From Acanthaster planci (lineage: Eukaryota > Echinodermata > Asteroidea > Valvatida > Acanthasteridae), in NCBI RefSeq assembly GCF_001949145.1, contig NW_019091720.1, positions 69,770 to 85,524 of the forward strand: a DNA stretch of 15,755 nt, given 5' to 3'. The notes beneath the pieces were generated by a model. It saw only the letters and a list, made by a program, of their open reading frames with translations, was not told the DNA's origin and did not search any database. Of this stretch, positions 8,200 to 15,057 are shown piece after piece. Every line of letters starts with the position of its first letter. The stretch's first letter is position 1. The translations under genes were made by a program, and so were the position numbers.

Positions 8200-10591
8200 T
8201 TAGGCGATTTCAGGGGAATCTTAGGAACTGGTACCACATTTATTTAGGGAAGACGTAGTACTCTTTTTTGATTTTCGCAAAAAGACACATCGAATTGAAA
8301 GCGTTAGCTGAATCACGAGAAATAGGCACTTACAGATTACAAACAGCTATCAAAGTCCAATTTAAAAAGGAACGACCGGAAGAACGAGACATTGTTATAC
8401 GAATATTTACATTTTAAGTGATATCACTACAGCATTTCTCGAACCAGATGTAAAGAACGTGATAGAAAATCAAAAAGAACAACTATCAGACAAAATAGAG
8501 AGATTTATCAACAATAGGTCTGGATTTGTACTTGACGAAATCGTTGCGTTTTATATGAACTTAACGTGGTATGATCCACTAGGTGGAACATATATCGGCT
8601 GCCCGATTATATTAAAAACAAGAAAGCGGTCATAAACGTCAAAAATGATTATTGCAAATACATAGGCCTACTATGGGCATTATGTGCGGCTCCGGGACTT
8701 TATTCTACTGGTGTCAAACGCCGAATCGACATTAATCGATTATAAATCGACATGTAATCTCCACGAGTTAGATTTCACATGCATCGACTTTCGCGATTCG
8801 CGATCATTATCACATTACCGGGGAATAAGAGGAGCAGCACACAAGCGCTGTAATTTACAGCTGAAAATTATTTCATAGAAGACCGTTATTCCGGTCGTTT
8901 CAACAACTTCGAAAATTACAACGCCCATTTGATTATGCAAGGATTACCCGCATCGACCGACGACAAACTTTTTTGTATCCCACAAAATTCTGAAAAGTAC
9001 ATTTCCTTTTCAGTGGGTCAGCCCAAGTTTTTAGATTCGTTTTAATTTTATGTGGTATTCGCTCGATGCGCTTGTGAAAGCTTGCCCTCACGAAGCTTTT
9101 GAATTACTTCGGAAAAATTTTCCACAAAATACAGAGCTGCTTTGGGAAAAAGGCGTTTACCCCTATGAATATATGAACTCCTTATGAAACTGAAAAGTTT
9201 GAAGAAACGCAACTTCCGCCGCGAGAAGCGTTTTATAGTTCACTTAAACAGGAAACCGTATCCGAATAAGCTTATGTTAGAGCCCAACGCAACTTTAACA
9301 ATCTGCACGTACTTTAAAACAGAAGCGTTATTACTTGCCTGTGTCTCTGAAAACTTTCAAAAAAACTTAGGACGCGTTGTTGAAACATTCGGGCGTTAAA
9401 CTCGAGCTGCTGACAGGCATGGACAAACACTTGTTCTTTGAATGCGCATTCGTTACACGAAAGCAAATAACAAATATTTACCCGATTATGACCCAGATAA
9501 ACTGTCTTTGTACATCATGGTTGGGCCATGAGCCAATATTTAACCATTGGAAACTTTAAATGGGTTCGTGCGCTAAACAAATTTACTTACGAATACATTC
9601 AAAACTTTCACCTTGTACTAAAACTGGTTGCATGTTTGAAGTAACTCTCGATTACCCCGTACATCTACATGATTTACACAATGATTTCCCTTCGGCACCT
9701 TAGAACATTCTGATTCCAAACGAATGGCTGTCGGACTACCAAAATAAATTGATCAATCTAAATGGAGTAAAAGCCGCTTTGGTCAATAAACGCGTAGCCA
9801 TGTTACATCCAAAACAAAAATATAAATTACACTATTGAACGTTGCAAGTCTGTTTACAATTGGGTTTAGTATTGAAAGCGGTTCATCGCGTCTTGGATGA
9901 AAAGCTACATCGATAAAAATACAGAATTGCGCAAACGAGCCGATTCAAACTTTGAAAAGGATTTTTTTAAACTGATGAACAATTCAGTATTTTGCGAAAC
10001 GGAGATACAAAACGTTTTACAAACTTTCTAGCCTGCCTAATTACAAAACGACAACGGCTTTTCCAGAGGGCGATCTCGTTTGTCGAAATGTACAAAATTT
10101 AAATTTTTCTAAACAAACCTATTTACTGTGGTGTTTGCATCTTGGATTTTCAAAAATATTAATGTGTGACTTTTTACAACACATTGAAACCCCATTTTGT
10201 AGACAAAATAAAGTTGATGTATACCGATATAGATTCAAAAAAGTCAACCGTAAGATGAAAGATGAATTAGGTGACGACTTATGCTGGAAACCGTTTGTAT
10301 CAGACCAAAAGCGTATTCCATTTTGACAGAAGATCAAAATTTGAAAAAAGCCAAAGGCGTAACTAAGGTCGTGACGAAAAAGCATCTTTCACACGAAAAA
10401 CATTTTTAAAAATGCCTGTTTGAACGGCTACAAAACTTTTTTAAGCAACAGATGTTTAGATGTGACAGACATCAAGTATTCACGATAACGGGAACAAATT
10501 GAGCTTTTCGCCTTTAGATACAAAACATTACATTTTGCCAAACGGTATCGATACTTTAGCTTCCGGCCATTATCAAGCCGGCACAACTTGA
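8200..10591 (+). pseudogene. polB: Protein-primed family B DNA polymerase of the Polinton, broken
   Basis: It would replicate the element from a terminal protein primer. In order: the conserved N-terminal segment (WVLDE-type region read as GFVLDEIVAF near 8526-8555, then YDPLGG near 8569); RGIRGAAHKRCNL at about 8824-8862; the exonuclease II region at 8899-8946; GQPKFLDSF near 9019; motif B, KLMNNSVF, at 9969-9992; motif C, YTDIDS, at 10220-10237 with both aspartates. The likely C-terminus ends at a TGA, 10589-10591. The pieces lie in several frames with many stops. Motif A with its catalytic aspartate is missing at about 9515, exonuclease I was not found, and the exonuclease II aspartate is Asn (AAC 8920-8922). 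It is inactive. N-terminal boundary is uncertain; it overlaps the integrase tail. Confidence 0.82.
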
Positions 10592-11530
10592 AGCTCTTCT
10601 CGCACAAATGAACGCTTGGGCCCGTTTAGCAAGGAATACAGCGTCGGACCCGTTTTTACCTTTTTGCCATTGACTCTTTTAAACTGACCTGTGCGTTTCT
10701 CGATTTGAAACACGTCTACGCTCCAAATCGGATCAGTCGCTCTTCAGACGGTACCACCGTCCTGTTCATCGGGTTAATACAAATATCGCAAGACAACGTC
10801 TGAATGTAATTCTATCTCTTTTCTTTTGGAGACGGACGCAGCCGCTGCTTGTTTCACGCTATCTAACTTGACGGCTTCTGCGGGGACCACGCCGATGAAC
10901 CGAGTTTTTTCTTCGTTTAGTGCTTTTACAACCTTGGGAAGAAGCTCCACCCATTCCACATTTCGCTTACCAACATTCAACATTTTGTGTACGTACCGAT
11001 GCCCAAACAGTCGGTCGGCTAACATTCTGTTGAACCGTTCAACGATTCCCCTTTGATAGATGGACACCCGGTTGGCCCACCTGTATCTGAACGCCCTCTT
11101 TAACGAAACTGTTTTTTAAAACTTGCCTTGAAACTCCAATCCCGAGTCTACGTTAATCGTTTCAGTCAACAGCGACCTGTCGTAAACCCGTTTTATGGCG
11201 TCGGTCACTTGTTCAGCTGTTTTTGTTATCAAAGGTTCCGCCTCTATGTATCTGGAAGCCACGTCGACCACCGTCAAAGCGTATTTGTAAGTGCATCGTG
11301 TTCACGATCCCAAGGTAAATACAACACATCCATTTAATGCGTGTCGTTGGGTTCAATCTAATCTTTTCGTAAAGTCATAGGCCTGGGTACGTATTTAGGG
11401 GCGGGTAAATACAACTGCCAAACGGCCTGCTTTTTAACGAGCTTCTCGCCGCGCTTTTGTCCGCGCCCATCTTTCACCTTTCCATGGCCTTGCGGCTTTC
11501 CAATAGCCTTGAGAATTCTTTGTCAATGCT
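10573..11530 (-). pseudogene. int: Polinton integrase (retroviral-type DDE), single-stop and frameshifted copy
   Basis: It would insert the element DNA into the chromosome. The catalytic core reads in one frame from about 11304: first Asp in VVDVASRY (codon 11263-11265), second Asp in VDSGLEFQG (11146-11148), Glu in GIVERFNR (11038-11040). Thirty-five residues separate the second Asp from the Glu, the DD35E spacing of retroviral integrases. An in-frame TAA at 11116-11118 interrupts the core. The N-terminal part (a VWQLYLPAPKY segment near 11410) is frameshifted. Downstream the frame stops at 10774, but a shifted continuation with DPIWSVDVFQI near 10730 reaches a stop at 10573-10575, overlapping the polymerase stop by 19 bp. 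Confidence 0.85.
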
Positions 11531-11543
11531 TTTTAAATTAAAA

Positions 11544-11954
11544 TTAAGCAAACCGACCAAAGCAGCTTTTTAAAATAAAGTTAACCAACTCGATACGCCA
11601 AGAAACCGACAAAGGCAGTTCTCCAAGAACACAAACTAACCCGTTGACCTTCTGAAGGCACGTAAAAATCTGACAGCTTGGGTTCGGGCAGCAACGTTTG
11701 CACACGTTTTTCCCAGTCAATACCGAATAAGCACGCAACACGTCATCTACGTCTGTAAACTCTCGTTGACTCGCGCGTTCTTGTCGCATGCATGCGTTCA
11801 TTTAAAAATCCAACAGATGAACGCGATTTTCTCCCAGGTCTGTTTGGCTTACGCCAATTGTTCCGAAGCTAAATCGTGGGCTTTCGTTCTTCGTCCACTC
11901 TTTTTGAGACTGGCTGCTAAACAGAAAATTGGATCCAGTAAACGCACTTGCCAT
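11544..11954 (-). pseudogene. Small Polinton accessory protein, frameshifted
   Basis: The start codon at 11954-11952 opens a 50-codon frame ending in TAA at 11804-11802; a second frame begins with the very next base (ATG 11801-11799) and runs to 11544. The second piece contains FTDVDDVLRAYSVLTGK, which resembles a conserved small protein of invertebrate Polintons, from memory only and of unknown function. A shifted continuation ends in an aromatic/hydrophobic stretch that could be a membrane segment. It shares its upstream region with the 54-aa ORF running the other way. Confidence 0.55.
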
Positions 11955-11981
11955 TTTATTTTATAAAGGCTTTAATTTAAA
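11955..11981. promoter_or_regulatory. Divergent promoter with palindromic TTTATAAA
   Basis: Only 27 bp separate the minus-strand ATG (11954-11952) from the plus-strand ATG (11982-11984). The gap contains the palindrome TTTATAAA at 11960-11967, which reads the same on both strands, 5 bases from the minus ATG and 14 from the plus ATG. The same palindrome with the same 5-base gap precedes the ORF starting at 13187. Both starts sit in A-rich contexts (ATAAAATGG, TTAAAATGG). Confidence 0.5.
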
Positions 11982-12146
11982 ATGGGCCAAGAACATCTTT
12001 TAGAAATTCAGGACATACTGGCAGAAATGCGAGCCGAAACGTTTTGTAAGAGAAATCAAATGACTAAATACGAAGACATGTTGTTTTGCACCCTGTGTGT
12101 CGATTGCTTTATCGTTCATATTTGGAATTTTAAAATAAACCGTTAA
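11982..12146 (+). CDS. Intact 54-aa ORF between the integrase side and the capsid gene
   Basis: ATG at 11982 to TAA at 12144-12146 with no disruption, although the neighbouring genes are broken. The N-terminal half is charged and helical in composition (Gln/Glu/Asp/Leu); the second half has three cysteines at positions 36, 39 and 42 and a hydrophobic/aromatic run (FIVHIWNF) at 43-50, which could be a short membrane anchor or a zinc site. It lies 29 bp upstream of the capsid start on the same strand and shares the divergent promoter. I do not recognise a family. A chance ORF is possible at this length, but its placement between two promoter-like starts argues that it was an element gene. Confidence 0.5.
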   Translation: MGQEHLLEIQDILAEMRAETFCKRNQMTKYEDMLFCTLCVDCFIVHIWNFKINR

Positions 12147-12175
12147 AATTATAAAAACGTCTGTAATAGAAAGAC
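12147..12175 (+). promoter_or_regulatory. TATA-like sequence before the capsid gene
   Basis: TATAAAA at 12150-12156 lies in the 29-bp gap between the 54-aa ORF stop and the capsid ATG at 12176, giving this gene its own TATA-type element like those at 11960 and 13193, although the distance to the ATG is longer (19 bases). Confidence 0.4.
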
Positions 12176-12930
12176 ATGGCAAGCCAATATACACAGAAAT
12201 TAAACCCAAGTCGCCGTTTGGAAACACCTCGAGCTATCAAAGGCGAACGATGCGAGGTAACGATTACGCACAACCCGAGCTCAATATACCTCAAGTTCCC
12301 GGCATTAGGGGTAGACGACGTCGTCGCGCCTGGGTACGGAAAAACTCGCTTTCAAACTGGAGCTCGACGGTGGATCGGGCGATAACCGAACCGTGTACAA
12401 CTACGTCGCGCGTAACTTGGTCGGCGAACTTAACGTTAGTTTACAAGGCAACAAAATTGTGAGTAATCAAGACACAGACGTCTTTCACAATTTTAAAGAC
12501 AACTGGTTACCCGCAATGCAGACTAAAAATATGGCTTATTTGGATTAGAAAGGGAAAACGTAACCAAGTTGAGATTGGGTGCAGCGGACGCCAGCGATTC
12601 AGTCAACGACAATAAAGACAAAGGGTCGCCGGTGCATTTAAGAACAGGTACGCGATTCCTTAGATGTCGAAGGTAGACCCAATCAACTATATTCGCAAGG
12701 GTTGTTTGAATACCAACACTGGAACAAAATCAGCAAGTTCTTTGGCGATTCGGATACCGAATCGGGTCGAGTGGTTGTGAAAGATCTAAACCTGGCCGGC
12801 GTTGACATGGCCGGCTACTTGAAAGATAAGTACGGTTTGTGGCTAGATTTAAGAAGCTCCGATGACAATGCGGCTTATGGATCTGGTCGGCTGCTGGGTG
12901 GTGGAAGCAATATCGCGATCCAGTTGTTTG
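12176..12930 (+). pseudogene. Probable Polinton major capsid protein (double jelly-roll), broken
   Basis: The capsid protein would build the icosahedral shell of the virus-like particle. The start at 12176 follows the TATA-like element. The first piece contains GERCEVTITHNPSSIYLKFP (about 12242-12301); a frameshift near 12340 leads to a piece with LELDGGSGDNRTVYNYVARN and NLVGELNVSLQGN (about 12355-12462) that ends at TAG 12546-12548. A third piece has KLRLGAADAS, and a fourth has LWLDLRSSDDN (about 12837-12869) up to 12927. The pattern resembles Polinton capsid proteins as I remember them. At about 750 bp it is much shorter than a full capsid gene, so deletions are likely. Homology stops abruptly where the minus-strand ORF begins. 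Confidence 0.6.
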
Positions 12931-13187
12931 AGCACTTTATCTGTTTTAGATTTGGGCTTTTGATAGACAAAACGCTGAATGTATTTGCCGCCTACGTTCT
13001 CCACTTCAAAAACTGTATAAGGGTGTAATCTTTTAAAACAATCATGACAATTTACAAATCCGTCTTGTATTCCTTTATTGACATTTTTACAAGTGTCTTC
13101 TTTTATTTCCACATATGCTTCTGGAGGTTTTTCGTTGATTAAATTATAAAACTCTTCCAAATGTGGTGGGAAGTAATAGCGAATCAT
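12849..13187 (-). CDS. Unrecognised ORF with Cys motif, facing the capsid gene, 3' end altered
   Basis: ATG at 13187-13185 opens 112 codons to 12849. The first ~85 codons (13187 to about 12930) look like a genuine protein start: acidic and aromatic N-terminus, a lone Cys at about residue 32, a C-H-x-C cluster (NCHDCFKRLHPY) and a Lys-rich stretch. The last ~25 codons are the complement of the capsid remnant, so the original C-terminus is lost. TTTATAAA lies 5 bases upstream, and the previous minus-strand ORF ends in a TGA overlapping this ATG. Product unknown; the cysteines suggest zinc binding. Confidence 0.45.
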   Translation of the reverse strand: MIRYYFPPHLEEFYNLINEKPPEAYVEIKEDTCKNVNKGIQDGFVNCHDCFKRLHPYTVFEVENVGGKYIQRFVYQKPKSKTDKVLKQLDRDIASTTQQPTRSISRIVIGAS

Positions 13188-13360
13188 TGTGTTTTATAAA
13201 TACAATATATTTCTTTAAGCCCAGTTGTCGCTGGTCTTTCCAACTCGATTGAGCTGAACTGTTCAGGAGTCATGTGTAAGTTCCCACCGCAAGTACACTG
13301 TTTTCCAGTTTCACACCGGAGCAAAGTTTTTTTCTGGATACGCCTAGAGCTTTGCTAGTT
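13184..13360 (-). pseudogene. Cysteine-containing ORF fragment overlapping the next start (ATGA)
   Basis: Read on the minus strand, a frame after a TAG near 13360 runs about 57 codons to the TGA at 13186-13184. That stop overlaps the next ORF's ATG in an ATGA. It contains CETGKQCTCGGNLH (about 13314-13273), a zinc-ribbon-like spacing. No start codon is visible, so this is a 3' fragment. Family not recognised; position suggests it belongs to the same element. Confidence 0.35.
13193..13200 (-). promoter_or_regulatory. TTTATAAA element 5 bases before the minus-strand ORF
   Basis: Same 8-base palindrome and same distance to the start codon as at 11960-11967. It also lies inside the end of the upstream ORF fragment, so it may be partly coding. 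Confidence 0.4.
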
Positions 13361-13984
13361 GTTCAATCACACAGTACATGCCCTTTTCGGATACGCTAGA
13401 AGGTTGTTTTTCCAACTGCACAATTATTTAAACAGCTGTCCTTGAAAACACCTACGCAGTTTTACTATGACGTTGATCCAAGTTTCCCTCAAATGTAAAT
13501 AGACTCCGTAGTTATTTGCATGCCGTGTTATGCATGTACTGTAAACCGTGTCTATATGGATGGTAGCCTCAGTCTGTTTTCAAAAGAAGCTCAAAATTTT
13601 CGATTTATGGTCAAAACAGCACAGGATTTATCCTTGCGAAATGTCCAAAGTCCAGTTCTCCGTTTCCGGGGCCGCTTCGGTTGGCGGCTGGGAATGGAAT
13701 TCTCTGTGTAATTTACTGAGTACTCCCTCCCGTCTGGGAACTTGTAGACTTCAACTTGGCGAACGGTGATCCCACTGATTCGAGGTGGTGCAGTCAAACA
13801 GCCAAGACGACTAAGGCGGACACCTTAGTCGTCTTTGCTGCTGGATTTGTCCTTGCTTGTTGCCTCATCCAAGCCACCCCAGCTCCGGCCGCGGACAGGC
13901 AGCTTTCTCCCGCCCTTTGGGAAGCAGGCGGGGGTCAGTAGTGCAGCCCGTCTAACCAGGATATTTGGCCTCCTTTCTGACGGG
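13361..13984. other. Interval without a recognised gene
   Basis: A minus-strand frame at 13591-13797 (68 codons, with a basic PKRPRKRR stretch) and plus-strand frames at 13520-13711 and 13548-13769 are mutual complements; none resembles a known family. The segment could be the outer part of the Polinton or host DNA. A strong hairpin lies at 13799-13840 and a GC-rich stretch at about 13870-13935. Confidence 0.4.
13799..13840. repeat. 18-bp stem hairpin with one mismatch
   Basis: AAGACGACTAAGG (13804-13816) and CCTTAGTCGTCTT (13823-13835) pair perfectly across a 6-base loop; CAGC (13799-13802) and GCTG (13837-13840) extend the stem past one mismatch. No terminator or known element end is implied by the sequence. 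Confidence 0.7.
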
Positions 13985-14060
13985 CTCTCGACCAATCAGA
14001 ACGCTGGATTTTGTACCACGTGACCCTCATTAGCATAAAATGAGGATCTGGAATATTCCA
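13985..14060 (+). promoter_or_regulatory. Candidate promoter: CCAAT box and E-box
   Basis: ACCAATCAGA at 13991-14000 is a canonical NF-Y site; CACGTG at 14017-14022 is a perfect E-box (USF/MITF type) about 16 bp downstream. A GC-rich stretch lies just upstream. Downstream, GTAAGT at 14181-14186 is a perfect splice-donor consensus, so a short non-coding first exon at about 14060-14180 on the + strand is possible. No TATA box or downstream coding exon is visible in the window. Confidence 0.35.
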
Positions 14061-14382
14061 TTGTTCACGGGGTAATGTGTTAGGGGAAGGTCACGATATT
14101 AATAAATACAGGAACGTACCATTTTGTTTGTTGGTCTTTGTGATCGATATAATCTGCTCGAGAGAGCGAGGTAAACTCGGGTAAGTCTTGAAATAAGTAC
14201 AAAACTGCATGTAGCGTACAGTAAATAAAATATCTCTTAAAACAATGAACATTATTGATGGGCCTTATTTATAACTCATGGACTATACTTATGTGGGCCG
14301 GCCGGGTATGTCGGTTATAAATGCATGTACGGTACAATCACAAGAACGTTATACATGTACAAACGTAGAAGGTCTGTAAACG
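14061..14382. other. Non-coding interval with splice-donor-like site and ACATGTAC repeats
   Basis: The donor-like GTAAGT at 14181-14186 is the only gene-type signal. CATGTAC recurs several times between 14200 and 14410, a short palindromic motif that is frequent across this whole window. Confidence 0.35.
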
Positions 14383-14579
14383 TGGGAACCTACTACATGT
14401 ACCTACGATAAATTATATGGTACGTCAGCCCAAATTGGGCGCTGTGTACAATAGCCTTATTGTTTGCTCGGAGGGCGATTGCAGTGACGTCACAGTGCTT
14501 AGTCATCGATAGACGTAAACAACTGGACATGTCCGAACATGTCCAACGGGAAGGCCCGGTATGCGCGGCGTTTTTAAAT
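14383..14579 (+). repeat. Direct repeat copy A with CRE, forkhead and p53-family sites
   Basis: It begins TGGGAACCTAC and ends at TTTTTAAA, and aligns along its length with 14885-15057. Shared blocks include AATTGGGCG, TGTGTACAATAG, TCTTATTG-type sequence, TGACGTCA, ACGTAAACAA, ACATGTCC and TGCGCGGC. The CRE TGACGTCA is at 14485-14492, the forkhead site GTAAACAA at 14515-14522. Two p53-type decamers, GGACATGTCC (14525-14534) and GAACATGTCC (14535-14544), are directly adjacent. Confidence 0.75.
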
Positions 14580-14884
14580 GGTACACTCAGATCGGGCGCC
14601 CACCAGCACCAGGAGGTCTGGAAGTAATCGAGGGATAATCCCTAAACAATGCCCCGTTATAGCGTGGCGCCAGGTAATGGACACGGGCTTTATCTTCGGA
14701 CAACAGACCGCGGGTGGCTCCGGCTGGAGTAATTGGATAAATCCTGAAGTAATCAACAGGGGCGATGGTCTTTTTTTTTCTGAGGAGGGCACGGTCTTTT
14801 TTTTTTCAGGGATTTCGTCACCTTTTGTGTCAACCTCTATGTTTTGCAAGCCGAGTGTTAGGTTTAAACCTTTAGTAATTAACT
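14580..14884. other. Spacer between the two direct repeats
   Basis: Open on both strands (14578-14943 on +, 14574-14906 on -) but without family resemblance; both frames run into the second repeat copy. It holds two neighbouring copies of GGTC followed by a 9-10-base T run (about 14767-14807). I see no coding signal. Confidence 0.4.
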
Positions 14885-15057
14885 GTGGGAACCTACCTAC
14901 ATACAAAAATGGTGCTGCCCCAATTGGGCGTTGTGTACAATAGTCTTATTGTATGGTTGGAAGGAAATTCCATGACGTCACGGCTCCGAGTCATCCCTGA
15001 ACGTAAACAACCGAACATGTCCATCAGAAAGGTCCAACCTGCGCGGCATTTTTAAAC
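14885..15057 (+). repeat. Direct repeat copy B with CRE and forkhead sites
   Basis: Diverged copy of 14383-14579. It keeps the CRE (14973-14980, 488 bp from the first) and the forkhead site (15003-15010) exactly, while linking sequence has changed. Only one p53-type decamer, GAACATGTCC, remains at 15013-15022. Confidence 0.75.

Larger units (their letters stand above)
6800..13200. mobile_element. Decayed Polinton/Maverick (virus-like self-replicating DNA transposon), ends not located
   Basis: Protein-primed family B DNA polymerase, retroviral-type integrase, a small accessory protein and a capsid protein remnant occur together; that combination defines Polintons, which are related to adintoviruses. 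Every long gene is broken by frameshifts, stops or deletions. The packaging ATPase, maturation protease and minor capsid genes were not recognised. Long terminal inverted repeats and the 6-bp target duplication expected for the group were not found, so the outer coordinates are rough: recognisable polymerase starts near 8300 and the last plausible element ORFs end near 13360. Confidence 0.8.

Noticed and set aside
14574-14943. Overlapping long open frames on both strands
   Set aside because: Both run into the non-coding direct repeat, carry homopolymer-encoded runs, and resemble nothing known.
14383-15057. Short LTR element (TRIM) with the direct repeats as LTRs
   Set aside because: The repeats lack TG...CA ends, are quite diverged from each other, and no primer binding site or polypurine tract is seen in the 305-bp spacer.
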